From the NCBI GenBank assembly GCA_021307325.1, contig CP089931.1:396979-460978 (forward strand): 64,000 bases of DNA, read 5' to 3'. The notes beneath the pieces were generated by a model. The model saw nothing but the letters and a program-made list of their open reading frames with translations. It searched no databases and had not been told where the DNA came from. Below, piece after piece: positions 36,530-50,300 of the stretch. The translations under genes were made by a program, and so were the position numbers. Each line of letters begins with the position of its first letter. Position 1 is the stretch's first letter. The DNA is from Peptoniphilus sp. GNH (lineage in GTDB: Bacteria > Bacillota > Clostridia > Tissierellales > Peptoniphilaceae).

Positions 36530-36809
36530 TTTCTCCTCCTATAATGGAATTAATTCCCCATTTTGTCATTTCTATTTTGCTAGCTTCTCCAGTAGTTTGA
36601 ATAATTATTGTATCACCCTTTACTGAAACTACCTTTCCAACAATGCCACCTATAGTAATGACTTTGTCTCCAGCCTTGATTGCGTCTCTCATATTTCTCA
36701 TTTCATTTTCTTTTTTCTTTTGTGGTTTGATTACAAAAATATAAAAGAAAACAATGATTCCGAGAAATGGGAGAATGTTATAAATTATTGCTCTAGTATT
36801 TTCGGGCAT
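36516..36809 (-). CDS. yajC: Preprotein translocase subunit YajC
   Basis: 97 residues with one N-terminal membrane helix (about 8-26, ILPFLGIIVFFYIFVIKPQ) and the conserved NMRDAIKAGDKVITIGGIVG domain. YajC associates with SecDF. In many Clostridia yajC-scfA-scfB is followed by secD and secF; here the next gene after scfB is recJ, and secDF are not in the window. Confidence 0.92.
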   Translation of the reverse strand: MPENTRAIIYNILPFLGIIVFFYIFVIKPQKKKENEMRNMRDAIKAGDKVITIGGIVGKVVSVKGDTIIIQTTGEASKIEMTKWGINSIIGGENETH

Positions 36810-36825
36810 CTAATCACTCCTTGTC

Positions 36826-38968
<2,143 letters not shown>

Positions 38969-38969
<1 letters not shown>

Positions 38970-40081
38970 TATCTTATTTCGATACCTCTAAAATAATAAT
39001 TTAAAATATCTTTATGCGATAGAGATTTCTTTGCCATATTAATGGCACCTCTTTGGCTCATTCCAACTCCATGTCCATATCCATTGCCTTTAAATCTGAA
39101 TCCATTTGCTTCTCTTTCGATTTCAAACAAGGTAGATTTAAATTTTGTATTCCCAAGAATAGACCTTAGCTTATTACCTGAAATTGTACTGCCATTATCA
39201 CTCTTAATTTCTTTTACTCTTCCGCTAGAATCTCTTGAATTTATATATAAATCAAAATTATCAGATAAATTCAAGTCGCTTAGCTTAGATCTAAGTTCAT
39301 CAAAACTAAATCGAAGACTCCATGGGTCATTTGAATATTCATCCTCAAAACTTTGAAGATATGATAGGTTTTTGCCACCCCATACTTCTTCAGCGGAAGC
39401 TACATATCCACCAGATGAAGCCCCAAAAATTGCGCTAGCTACTTTGTCATTGTAATATATGCAAACTCCATTAGTATCATCTACTGCCTTACTAGATCTT
39501 TTTTTCTCGCTGCTTACGCCTCCATAAACTTGAGATGTGGTAGTATCGCAAAGATTATATCCATTTTTTATGAATTTATTTCTATTTGCCAAGGCAAAAG
39601 ATCTCGCACAAATAGCCTGAGCCTTTAAGGCTTCTATTGGAGATGACGGGCTCATTTCTCTAGGAACTACGCCCTTTAAATAGTCTTCTAGCATGACCCT
39701 GTTAATAGTATCAAGCTTTCCATTATTAATTCTAAAAGAGATTCCACCTCTGTACTCTGTCTTAGCAAGTCTTATGAAGCTTGAAGATCCTATTAGTTCA
39801 CGTCCATCGCTTGAAAAATCTTCACAAATAATCTTTCCCAAAGGGTTCTCTAGATTAATTTTGCCATCAGTTAGCTTTGCCTTTATAGTATTTGTATTTA
39901 GGCTTGATATCACATTTCCATCTTCATCATAAATTTTTAAAATAGACTTAGATGAAATTCTAACTTCTTCGCCTTCAGCTAAAGATTTTTGAATCTTAAT
40001 ATTTAAATAATCTTCTTCTGCCCTCGCTGTATTTGGCAAAATTATCAAAATTAAAAGAATTATATATAGAATTTTTTTCAT
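38969..40081 (-). CDS. SpoIID/LytB-domain secreted protein
   Basis: 370 residues with a clear signal peptide (about 1-21, ending TARA). The SpoIID domain includes [58 protein letters not shown] and [14 protein letters not shown]. SpoIID is a peptidoglycan lytic transglycosylase of engulfment, but LytB-type relatives also occur in non-sporulating Firmicutes in this ruvB-queA position. No other sporulation gene is in the window, so a vegetative wall-remodelling role is likely. Confidence 0.85.
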
Positions 40082-41091
40082 TGACCACTACCCTCTTCTT
40101 TAAAATCTATTCCTAAATAATCATAGGCTTTTTTAGTTGCGATTCTGCCTCTAGGTGTTCTATTTAAAAATCCAATCTGCATAAGATAAGGCTCATACAC
40201 ATCTTCTATGGTGACCCTATCTTCTCCAACAGATGCAGCAATAGCATCAATTCCTGTTGGTCTTCCAGAAAAATTTATCATCATAGTTTCCAAAATTCTT
40301 CTGTCTAAATAATCCAAACCATAAGAATCTATTTCTAAAAGATCCAAAGCATCCTCCGAAACTCTAGCATCAATTATACCAGAGGCTCTCACCTCTGCAT
40401 AGTCTCTGACTCTTTTTAGAAGTCTGTTCGCAATCCTTGGAGTCCCCCTCGATCTAGAAGCTATTTTTCTAGCTCCATCTTTAGATATTTTTATTTTCAG
40501 GATTTCTCCCGATCTTAAAATTATTTTTTCAAGAGAATCGATGTCATAAAGATCTAAATTTAGCAAAACACCAAATCTATCTCTCAAGGGAGAAGATAAC
40601 ATTCCAGACTTTGTTGTAGCTCCTATTAAAGTAAACCTATTTAAGTCAAGCCTTATGCTCCTAGCGCTCGGTCCCTTGCCTACAATTATATCCAAGGAAT
40701 AGTCTTCCATTGCAGGATATAAAATTTCCTCTACTGACCTGTTTATCCTGTGAATTTCATCTATAAACAAGACATCGTCCTTTTGTAAATTAGTAAGTAT
40801 ACTTGCCAAATCTCCAGCTCTTTCTATTGCAGGTCCAGATGTGATCTTTATATTTACCCCCATCTCATTAGCTATTATACCTGCTAAAGTAGTCTTTCCC
40901 AAACCTGGCGGCCCATTTAATAAGCAGTGATCCAAAGGCTCTTTTCTGTTTTTAGCAGCTTCAATAAAGATTTGCAGTTTTTCCTTGGCCTTATCTTGGC
41001 CTATATATTCATTTAGCCATTTTGGTCTCAAGCCAACTTCTATTTGATCATCTTCTTCAGAAAAAGATGGTTCAACTAATCTAGTTTCCAT
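40078..41091 (-). CDS. ruvB: Holliday junction helicase RuvB
   Basis: 337 residues. It has Walker [18 protein letters not shown], Walker [12 protein letters not shown], sensor 1 [12 protein letters not shown], the arginine-finger-bearing SPLRDRFG and a C-terminal winged helix ending in the typical [13 protein letters not shown]. With RuvA it drives branch migration. It sits four bases after ruvA and overlaps the next gene. Confidence 0.98.
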   Translation of the reverse strand: METRLVEPSFSEEDDQIEVGLRPKWLNEYIGQDKAKEKLQIFIEAAKNRKEPLDHCLLNGPPGLGKTTLAGIIANEMGVNIKITSGPAIERAGDLASILTNLQKDDVLFIDEIHRINRSVEEILYPAMEDYSLDIIVGKGPSARSIRLDLNRFTLIGATTKSGMLSSPLRDRFGVLLNLDLYDIDSLEKIILRSGEILKIKISKDGARKIASRSRGTPRIANRLLKRVRDYAEVRASGIIDARVSEDALDLLEIDSYGLDYLDRRILETMMINFSGRPTGIDAIAASVGEDRVTIEDVYEPYLMQIGFLNRTPRGRIATKKAYDYLGIDFKEEGSGQ

Positions 41092-41095
41092 ATAT

Positions 41096-41680
41096 TCACC
41101 TACTTAAATTACCAAGTGCCATCCTTATCTTGCTTTCCAAGTCCAAGCTTTTATCTATACTAGAAGCAACTCTTTCCGCTTCATAGGAGGTATAGCCCAA
41201 TGAAACCAAGGCATCTATTAGTTCACCATCTTCGTAAACAGAACATTTGGCATTCAAAGGTTCAACTCCAGTCAAATCTACATTTCCAAGCTTGTCCTTT
41301 AGTTCTAAAATAATCCTTTCTGCCGTCTTTTTACCTACACCTGGTGCCTTGGAAAGAGTCTTTGAATCTCTTCCCGCAATAGCAGATCTTATCTCTGTCA
41401 AGTCAAAGAAAGACAAAAGACCCATGGCTACCTTTGGACCAACTCCAGATACACTATTTAACATATTAAATACTTGTCTCTCCTCCTTGGATATAAATCC
41501 ATAAAGGCAAGCTTCATCATCCCTTATTTTTAGTCTTGTATATATCTTATATTCTCTTCCGATTTCAACAGCCCTTCTGGAGCTTAAAGTAGATGTTAAA
41601 GAATAGCCTATTCCACAAGCAGAAATTACAATCTCCTCATCTGTTACTTCTTCTACAAGACCTCTTATAAAGTCAAACAT
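41096..41680 (-). CDS. ruvA: Holliday junction DNA-binding protein RuvA
   Basis: 194 residues. It has an N-terminal OB domain ([19 protein letters not shown]), tandem helix-hairpin-helix motifs ([17 protein letters not shown] and [17 protein letters not shown]), and a C-terminal domain (about 140-194) that contacts RuvB. The ruvC-ruvA-ruvB order and close spacing indicate one operon. Confidence 0.97.
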   Translation of the reverse strand: MFDFIRGLVEEVTDEEIVISACGIGYSLTSTLSSRRAVEIGREYKIYTRLKIRDDEACLYGFISKEERQVFNMLNSVSGVGPKVAMGLLSFFDLTEIRSAIAGRDSKTLSKAPGVGKKTAERIILELKDKLGNVDLTGVEPLNAKCSVYEDGELIDALVSLGYTSYEAERVASSIDKSLDLESKIRMALGNLSR

Positions 41681-41683
41681 ACA

Positions 41684-42178
41684 TCACCTCATCAAAAAAT
41701 CTTGCTTAAAACTAATTGAAGCAGCGTGTGTGATTGCAACAGCAAGTCCATCAGCCGCATCATCAGGCTTGGGTATCTTTTCTAAATTTAATAAAATCCT
41801 TACCATTTCTTGGATCTGCTTCTTTTCTGCCCTTCCATAACCAACTATAGCCTGTTTTATTTGCAGGGGTGTGTACTCGTAAATATCTAAATTTAAATTT
41901 ATACAAGCCAAGACTTCGACTCCCCTAGCTTGAGCTACAGTAATGGCAGTCTTTATATTTTTATTGAAAAATAATTCTTCAAAAGCAACATCATCTGGAT
42001 CATAAAAATTTATAATAGATGTCATTTCATCATAAATTTTTTCCAATCTATTTGGAATGGAAATGCCTGCTTTTGTTTCAATGACTCCAAAATCAACCGG
42101 CTTGTATGAATTTCCAACTACATCTATGATACCATAACCAACAAGAGCAAGTCCTGGGTCAATACCTAAAATTCTCAT
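41684..42178 (-). CDS. ruvC: Holliday junction endonuclease RuvC
   Basis: 164 residues from the ATG at 42178, five bases after AGGAG; an in-frame TTG at 42205 would lie inside a terminator. Catalytic acids are visible in RILGIDPGLALVGYG, AFEELFFNKN and KPDDAADGLAVA. RuvC resolves Holliday junctions. Directly upstream is the terminator of the unknown 42219 gene. No separate promoter lies between, so transcription of ruvCAB may come from readthrough. Confidence 0.96.
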   Translation of the reverse strand: MRILGIDPGLALVGYGIIDVVGNSYKPVDFGVIETKAGISIPNRLEKIYDEMTSIINFYDPDDVAFEELFFNKNIKTAITVAQARGVEVLACINLNLDIYEYTPLQIKQAIVGYGRAEKKQIQEMVRILLNLEKIPKPDDAADGLAVAITHAASISFKQDFLMR

Positions 42179-42190
42179 CTTATCTCCTAA

Positions 42191-42220
42191 TAAAAAAACC
42201 TCCAAGAAAACTTGAAGGTT
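42191..42220 (-). terminator. Intercistronic terminator before ruvC
   Basis: Minus-strand stem AACCTTCAAG/CTTGGAGGTT (10 bp with one T-G wobble, loop TTTT, 42220-42197), then TTTTTTATT. The 5' arm overlaps the TAA of the upstream gene. Since no promoter is seen between it and ruvC, it may act as an attenuator. Confidence 0.8.
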
Positions 42221-42983
42221 ACTTATACCTTTTGATTACTTTATCGTTAGCTCCGTCCCAGTAGGCATTTTCATAGACCTTCATAGCATCTGCGAACATG
42301 AATCGGGTTATTTTTTTGCTTAAAAATTGAATCTCCTTTTTTCTAAGCCTCGAATCTTGTTCCACAAACTTAGATTTCCCATCTTTAAATTCAAATACCA
42401 ACTGCCTGTCAATGTGTGAATTTATATCTTTTATTTTGAGTCTTAAGGTCTTGATGTAAAAATTCACTATACTTCTTTTTATAAAAAGTAAAAGTTCCTT
42501 GGACTTTCTAAGATCATTAAAAATAGATTTTTTAAATTCTAAAATTTTTAAATCCTTTAATTCATAGTTAAAGAGCTTTCTCCTTTTGTATAACTCCTCT
42601 AGTCCTAAATGCTTAAAAGCTAAAATCTCAAGCTGATTGACTACATCCTTGTCATTAAATCCGTTTATGTACCCTTCTAAGTACATTACTAATTCCAATC
42701 GGTTTATGTCATCTCTTATCAAATTAGAGATGTTATAGGCAATTAACTCTATGCCTTCTTTATTTCTCAAAATAGATATTATGTCTTTTTTGAGATGAAC
42801 CAAAGAAATGTAGGAAGGATAAATATTTTCGATTGCTTCTTCGATATTACATATATTTAAAAGAATTTGAGCACTTGTTACATCTGCCCTAAGCAAAAAA
42901 TTATCAGATAGAAATCTTCTAACACTCATTAAATCATAGCTATCCTTATTAAATTTGTTTTTTTCTTTTAAAAACAAGTTCAT
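42219..42983 (-). CDS. Unknown protein upstream of ruvC
   Basis: 254 residues, not recognised. It has no signal peptide or membrane helix and is predicted mostly helical. It is basic, especially in the C-terminal third (LRKKEIQFLSKKITRF). The N-terminal part contains RADVTSAQILLNICNIEEAI. There are no obvious catalytic motifs. It has its own promoter and ribosome site (GGGGGAT) and is followed by a terminator overlapping its stop, so it may be largely monocistronic. The position next to ruvC does not by itself imply a recombination role. Confidence 0.65.
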   Translation of the reverse strand: MNLFLKEKNKFNKDSYDLMSVRRFLSDNFLLRADVTSAQILLNICNIEEAIENIYPSYISLVHLKKDIISILRNKEGIELIAYNISNLIRDDINRLELVMYLEGYINGFNDKDVVNQLEILAFKHLGLEELYKRRKLFNYELKDLKILEFKKSIFNDLRKSKELLLFIKRSIVNFYIKTLRLKIKDINSHIDRQLVFEFKDGKSKFVEQDSRLRKKEIQFLSKKITRFMFADAMKVYENAYWDGANDKVIKRYK

Positions 42984-43004
42984 TTTATCCCCCTGAATAA
43001 TAAG

Positions 43005-43010
43005 ATTATA
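43005..43010 (-). promoter_or_regulatory. Promoter -10 of the 42219 gene
   Basis: TATAAT on the minus strand at 43010-43005, about 20 bases before the GGGGGAT ribosome site. A partial -35 (CAGACA) lies 19 bases upstream of it, so the -35 is weak. The rest of the 225-base gap up to 43208 is AT-rich, with runs of A and T and no open frame or structure I would defend. Confidence 0.5.
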
Positions 43011-43208
43011 CTATAAAGCCTTAATTTTTTGTCTGAAATTTTACATTTTTTTTACTTGACTTTTTTTAAAACTCATGAGATGTACTTTTATAGCCTTGCA
43101 AGATGTTTTTTTATTTTTTAAAAACAAAAATCTAATACTTGTTTTAATAATCATTTTTGCGTGAAAATAATTATATTTTTCCTAATAACAATTCATATTA
43201 AATTTTAA

Positions 43209-43242
43209 TAAAAAAATCCTCCCATAAAATTATAGAGAGGAT
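43209..43242 (-). terminator. Intrinsic terminator after the surface-protein gene
   Basis: Minus-strand stem ATCCTCTC/GGGAGGAT (8 bp with one wobble, 43242-43216), then seven T residues. It lies 19 bases after the stop of the SLH-containing fragment, so it ends the whole surface-protein transcript. Confidence 0.85.
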
Positions 43243-43260
43243 CTTTTTAAATTTTATAAA

Positions 43261-44385
43261 TCAGATATGGAATTCTTTTCCATTTAACCTTTCCCATATC
43301 TCATCTATAAGGCTATCTTTTTTCCTGTGATAATCATGACCATTTGTAGATTCAATAATATCCCCATAAGACCACGATTTTTCCAGATTGTCATAGAACA
43401 TTTTTAGTTCTTTTTTGTGAAGCCTTACAAAATCCAAATCACACTTGCGATCTAACATTCTATTAGTTATAGCCACAACTTCTTCTCTTCTTATATAGCT
43501 TTCAGGTCTAAAACTTCCATCCGGATAACCCTTTACCCAGCCTTTATTGTAGGCAGAAGCAATATAAGAGTAGGCCCAATGCGAAGTATTTAAATCCTTG
43601 AAATCTACTCTGCCACCATAAAGTTTATCAAAGCGGCTTGCTATAGTTGCAAATTCAGCTCTGGTAATAGGCGCATTTGGATTAAATAACCCATTGGGGT
43701 AGCCTTCAACTAATTTTAAATCAGTCATTATAGTTATGGCACTTCCATACCATGAACCTTTTTTTACATCCGAGTATATAGATTTAAATTCTCTTGACTT
43801 AATATATCTTTTTAGTAATAAGCGACCAAACATTGCAGTTACTTCTGCTCTAGTCATAGATTTTCGGGGTCTAAATGAGCCATCTGGATATCCATACATA
43901 TAAGCTGCGTGGTCTTTTTTATTTAAAAGTCCTTCAGCCGGTAAGATAAACATGCCCCCTCCTATGCTTTCGTTTTCAATATCTTTCATTGTAACTTGAT
44001 AGAGATCAGAGTCGCTTAAAGTAAATGTGAAGCTTACATCACTTTGCTTGTATCCATTCGGAGCTTTAATTTCTGTAATTCTATATTGCCCGTTTAAAAG
44101 TCCGGGTATACTTACAAGTCCTTGAGAATTAGAAACTATCTTGTCATTTATTAGAGTATATTTTCCGTCTTTTTCTAGTTTTTCAACTTTAAATACGGCG
44201 CCCTCAATCCCTCCGCCTGTAAATTTATCTATCTTTTTAAATACAACTTCGTGGCGGGTGTAGGAGTTTTTAACTATATAAATTTTTTCTTTTTTAGGCT
44301 TTTCTTCGGAGCTAGCTTCCAAATTTTCCTTAATTTTTTCAACAGAATTTTCTTCTATATACTTAGGAAACTTTACCCCATCTTT
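43261..44385 (-). pseudogene. C-terminal part of the surface protein, with SLH anchor, cut off by an in-frame stop
   Basis: 374 codons in exactly the same frame as the 2058-codon gene upstream, separated from it only by a TAA at 44388-44386. The 21 codons after the stop (KDGVKFPKYIEEN...) continue the interrupted domain. A last Cna-B/SpaA-type repeat follows (EVVFKKIDKFTGGG to TEIKAPNGYKQ), then three SLH motifs (YGYPDGSFRPRKSMTRAE, VEGYPNGLFNPNAPITRAE, VKGYPDGSFRPESYIRREE). No ATG or signal peptide exists here; the first possible start is TTG at 44322. Alone it could not be secreted, so it is best read as the severed anchor of one gene. Confidence 0.85.
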
Positions 44386-47300
44386 TTAAACAACAACTTC
44401 GAAACTCAAATTTTCATAGCCCGGGACTCTTGTTTCTACAATTTTATAAGTCCCTGGTTCAAATCCTTCGAATTTTACATCTCCATTTTCGTCAGATTTC
44501 GAAATAGCTTCTTTGAAATCTTGACGTGCAGGGTTTCCTCTAAGACACTTATAGACATCTTTTTCAAAATCATTTCCAGCCTTTCTATAAGCCTTAAACG
44601 TCACATCTGTCATGACTTTAGCTTGTCCATTTTCATCTAATGCTTCGTCATATTTTCTAAATGAAAATCCCTTTCTTATCTTGTAGTTGATAAATTGTTT
44701 GTCCTTATTTAACTTGTCTTGAGCTGTGAAGAGCTTTATGTCTTGAGCCATGTCTCTAGAATTTGTGAGATCTGGAACCTTGATAATATCTGTGTTGACT
44801 TCATGTTCTTTAAAGTCATTAATCTTATCTTTTTTTGGCTCCGCTTCCACAATTTGATACTGTTTGTTGTCCAAGTTTTCAAATTTTACAAGACCATTTT
44901 CATCAGATGTAGAAATTTTTACTTTATCGTTGCCTGATTTTAGGATAAAGGTAGCTCCAGTCATAGGCTTTGGAGCACCATTATAGACTTCCATATACTT
45001 TGTAAATGAAATGCTATGTTTGATTTTTGAGTTGGTCACTATTTTTTCATCAATTTGTTCAATTAATTGATTATCAGCATTCGGAATATCTTGGATTATT
45101 TTGTGCTTGTAAGACCAGTTATAATAATTTTCATCTTTATCCTCTTCCACTACAAAATCAGAAATGACGGTAGTGTCTTTAGGTAGTCCATAGCCAATCG
45201 GTGCTTTAGTTTCTACAATCTTGTAAATTCCCCCAGGCACATCATAAAAAGTAACTATACCATCATGACCTGATTTTGCCGTTTTGAATACAGAAAATTC
45301 ATCTCTTGAACCTTTCTTCATGAGTTCAAACTCTGCACCTTGAAGTGGAATTATTTGTCCATTTTCATCTTTTACAGCATCTGCTTTTTTAAATGAAATA
45401 TTATGAAGCGTTAATTTTTGATTTATAACATCTCCATAGTCGTACTCTGCCGCCATATTTTCCGTAAGCTCAATCTCAAAAGATGCCTTTTTCTTATATC
45501 TTCCTTGTGCAAAATCAGTTTCTAAGACTTTGTATTTTCCATTTTGAAGCTTGTCAAATTTTACAATTCCATTTTTATCCGATTCACAATTAGCAATTTC
45601 TTCATTTTCCCTTTTAATCGTAAATTTGGCACCTTTTAGGGGATTTCCTCCTTGATCAACTTTTCTAAAAATCAAAGTGTGCTCTTTTATAGGTTTGATT
45701 TTGTTGTAAATATCAATATAAATTTGGACAACAAATTTCCACTTGTCATATTCTGTTACTTCAACAATATTTTTTGAAGTTCCTGCTTCTTCTATTGTTT
45801 TAACTTCTGGACTTGTATCATTATTTACTCTTGTGACTTCCACTTGCCCTTTGCCAAAACAAGCTGGTTCAAAGATTATAGAATCTCCTTTATCCGATAC
45901 TTTAAACACAATCTTATCTTTTAGAGCTTGGTAGCTAGAATCATCTTTTACATTTTCTTTTAGTGTGTAATTCCCATTAAAAGGTATACCATCAAAAATG
46001 AGACTGCCATTTGAACTTACGGTTATGTTATCTTCGTTGTAGTATTTTTCCGTTTCAGTACCGTCTTTATTCTTGGCCTTGTATTTTCCACTTAAAGTAA
46101 ATGAAATTTCACTATAATCCTTGTCCTTGGTTTTTCCCGATTTTGACTTTATTATATCGGGTAAGATTTTGTTGATATTTAATGTAAATCTTCCTATTTT
46201 TACTTCCATTGCACCAGATTTTACTGGTGTTTTCGCTGTATCAGTTTGCATATAGGACGCAGTTTTTGATTCAAATATGGCACTTGCTTTATTTGTTACT
46301 TCTTTTTCGCTTGCTCCTGCTATTTCCCCATTTTTTAAGATTACATCGTATTCCAAACTAAATTTATCAGGGAATTCATTTATGCCATTTTTTGTAACTT
46401 TAAATACGACCTCTTTATTCCCAGAAGAAATTTTTTTTACTTTTAATGCATCTTGATTTCCATCAAACTTTAAAGATATATTTTTATAAGTCGCACATGT
46501 ATGGCAACTTTCAAAAGTATCTTTAATTATCAAATTATCTGATTTTTTCAAGAAATCTTTATTTTCTAAGTCAAATGTCAAGGTGTAGTGTCTGATAGAC
46601 GATTCTTTAAAGTTATTAATTTCTTCAGGCGTTGCTCCATCCTTCCATTTATCTACACTTTTTTTAAAGAACTCTCCATACTTAACATCTGTATAAGCCG
46701 AAGCTTTTTCCTCGATTGTTTGGGAAGAGTCATTTTTTCCTTTTAAGATAGCCGTTGCCGTATTTTCTATCTTTTTACCTAATGAATAATCAGAGCCAGC
46801 ATAAATCTTTGACAAGTCCATTTCTACATTATAGATAATTGTAAATTTCTTTCCCGAAAGATCTGTTTTGCTTTTAATAGTAAATTCCTTGCCCTCCATA
46901 GTAAGAGTTATATCAGTTGGGTCTTCTTTATAGCTATCTGGATCGGTGAGGCTTATTTTTTGTTTCAATGGACCTCTGAGTTCATGGCTTTTTATTTTTA
47001 CGAAATCATCATAATACATAAATTCATCTTTGATTTTAATCTCTTTTACGTTTTTTAACTCATAGTTTGTAAAATCAAAGCTCAATCTGTAAGTTTTCTT
47101 TCCTGAAGTCTCAGGTTCACCCTTTTGAGTAATGTCTTCCTTAGTTAAAAAGTCATTCTTATCGATGTTTGATTGGGCTTCTACTTTCAAGTCTTTGTCA
47201 TATTTCACCGTTGCAGTATTTACTATTGTTGCTTTGATAGTACTTGTGCCTGATTTTATAAATTTATACGATGCGTCCATATTATAGGTAAATAGATAGA

Positions 47301-50300
47301 CAAATTGATTTGCTTCTTTATTTTCTGTATATGATTTTTCTGTCACGCCTGTTTTAAATTTAATTATCTTATTTTCATTTGAAGACTTAAAAGGTACGCT
47401 CTCACCTTGGAATTTGGCATCTCCGCTTATGTGTTTTTTAATAAAGTCATCATATATTCTATTTTCATAGACTACTGCATTCTCATCCGCTTTTTGCGGA
47501 GATTTTTGTTTTAAAGCTTTTATATTTTCTTCGAAGTCAGAAAGAGGAAATTTTACAAGTCTAAGGCCAGTATATTTGTCTAATTTTCCGCCATTCATAT
47601 ATGCTCTATCTTCGATTTCTATCTCTTCGCAGTAAGAGCCTTTCAGATTTGCCAAGACTCCATTTTTAATCAAGGTCATATCATCATCTATATATGAGTG
47701 CTTGTAAATTGGATAGAGATTTTTTTGCTCATTTTTTCCAGTTTCTTCTCCAATCTCATCATCGCCCGTTCTACCTTCTAGATGAAATCTTGGATATCCA
47801 TTGTCTCCATCATCTTTTCTCGGTTCATAAATGTAAAGATCTGAAATATTTCTTAGCATTATCGACTTAAACTTATTGACTTCTGGTTTGGTTTCGGATT
47901 CTGTTTCATAAGTTAAAATCAAGGCATCCGTCTTTGTATTATTATCATGTAGTGTCTTGTAGTATCCTCTATCCGTTTTTGTTGATTCTTTTGCTTTTAT
48001 TAATGTAAAGTATGGATTTTCAGCTTTTTCAGGATTTACTAAGGTTGTAAACGGAAACTTTAAAGAGTGTTCTATTTCTTCATTTGTAAATATTGACAAA
48101 TCCGGGAAGTTCCTGGCCTTACCTTCAATTTGATTTGTCTTCTTAAAATATTCTCCCTTTGATAATATTTTTGTATCCTTTGGCGCTTTTTTGTAATTAT
48201 AATCTGGAAAGAAATATTTTATGATTTCAATATTTGTAGCTTTCTTTCTCTTGTTTTCATTTTCATAAGTAAACTTTTTATGTTTACTTATGATTTCTTC
48301 AATCTTATTCTTCAGGATGTCCGAGTGGTCACCAAACTTTACTGAAAATTGATTTTCTCCATCATTTTTTGTGAGAGTATAATAAGGCTTTGCTTCTTGC
48401 GGATCTGTTCCCACACTATTTCCAGCACGTCCATTTAAAAGATTATTTATAGCTTGAGCATTGAGCCTTATGTCCGTTTCAGGGTCAATAAAATAATACT
48501 TCAAGCTATCTTTTCTTAAAAATCCATGTTTGATAGTATCTTCTATTTCTACCACAGCTTTGTTTTTGTGATCTCTATTAAATACTATTGCCCAAGTGGT
48601 TATTCTTTTTCCTTCTTCAGTCCTTTGTGCTATTTGAACCTTTTCTGAAGGTTTGTCTACTATTTGGACGAAGGAAATGCCTGTTGATTTATGATCAGAT
48701 ACGGGCAAACCTTGGTACTCAAAACTTATTCCAAGATTAGACCTTGCCCAGTCGTTGATATAGGGCTTGTAATTATTTGGAAGCTTTGTAACTCTTGTAG
48801 ACCATGCTATTTCATAGTGAAATTTTCCCGTTGCTTGTCCATCTTCTCCCTTTTCTTCTATTTTTCGAATAGAAGAATCTGGATTGTTTGCTTCATAAGT
48901 AAATTCTAGGTCTGGATTCAAATTATAACCCGTCCAAGGAACTTTTTTCTCAACACCCGGTCCTAAAAGTTCAAATTTATTATCAGATGCTACATTTGCC
49001 GGGAAAGTTACCTCTCTTTTGGAAACTTTTATCTTGAACCCATCAGGCAAAGTATTATCATTATTTGGGCGAATCTCCACTTTTTCATATAGAAAATTTT
49101 CCCCAGTAGCTGCAGATGGTGCTACTATCGCTTTGTGTTGCAAACTAATCTTTTCTTCTCCAAAAGAGATTTCTCCAGATGGATATTGGTTCACATCATT
49201 GCTATACTTGTACTCAATCTTCCAATTTGCGATTAATGATTTGTAATCATTTTTAAAAGTCATCCATTTTTTTACAGGAATTTCCAACTTATATGTTTTA
49301 GTTTTACCATCATCTGTAGACTTTCCATCAACATTAAGCTTCTTCCCGTCAACCAATTTATAAATTAATGATCCAGTATTATCAGGTTTAAAATCATCTC
49401 CCTTAAGTTCTAAGGGCTCTCCTTTAATTGCTCCACTTGTTTTTCTCGAAATCGAAAAAGAAGTTATCGCTATTTTGTCCGGTAATTCTGGCGCTCCAAT
49501 TTGAGCATCTTTTTTTAAAGTTACTGTTGCGATAAGTTTATCTGCTTCATTTGTAAATGTCGATGTCATTTTAGCAGCATATGTCTTAGGCTGTGGAGTT
49601 CGTGCATCTAATACTATAGGCACTTTTGATGTTTGAGCTTCATTTTTAAAAGTTGCATTAAACGATGCGTATGTTTCTCCGTCACTTAATGTGAAAATAT
49701 ATTTCGATCCATCATTAGTAGACGTTACATTATTAGGCAGCCCACTAAGGGTTATATTGCCCTTTTGGTAGCCTTCTTTTTCGTCTATTGTAATAGTTGC
49801 CGACTTATTATCTTGACTTACGATTGGTCCTTTTATTGTAAATCCATAAAAATTAATTCTGGCTTCATTAGGAGAATTAGGAAGTAGGATATATGGCGCA
49901 GTAGCATTTTCCTTTGTTTCAAGTTTTAAGTTTAAGGGTGAAGTGGTATATGTGACTACATCAGTTTTATCAAAAATATAATTTACCTTGATAGAACCTG
50001 TATTGTCCTTTATTACCTCTATTTTGCCTACAATTTCACCTTGGTCAACATCAACTATATTCTTAGTCATATAAGGACTTTGCTCTGTATAGTTTACAGT
50101 TTTTATTATGTCCGAATTTACGATTGTCAGGCTATAAATTTTTTCTTTAGTATTTGAGGTCTTTAAATTCATTACAGGAAAGACTATGTCGTAAGTATCC
50201 CCTCTATTAGGACTATTTACATCACCTTTCATGACAGTCTTACTGGAGTTTTCTACCCAAGCTCTAAAAGTTTCACCCGCATTTCGATCTTGATAAGTAA

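Noticed and set aside
44320-44322. Independent SLH gene starting at TTG 44322
   Set aside because: There is a weak AAGGA four bases upstream, but the product would have no signal peptide and would start in the middle of a repeat. The frame is continuous with the adhesin.
44386-44388. Programmed readthrough or recoding of the TAA in the adhesin gene
   Set aside because: UAA is not a selenocysteine or pyrrolysine codon. The downstream context (AAAGAT) shows no known readthrough signal, and no strong hairpin follows. A point mutation, polymorphism or sequence error is simpler.
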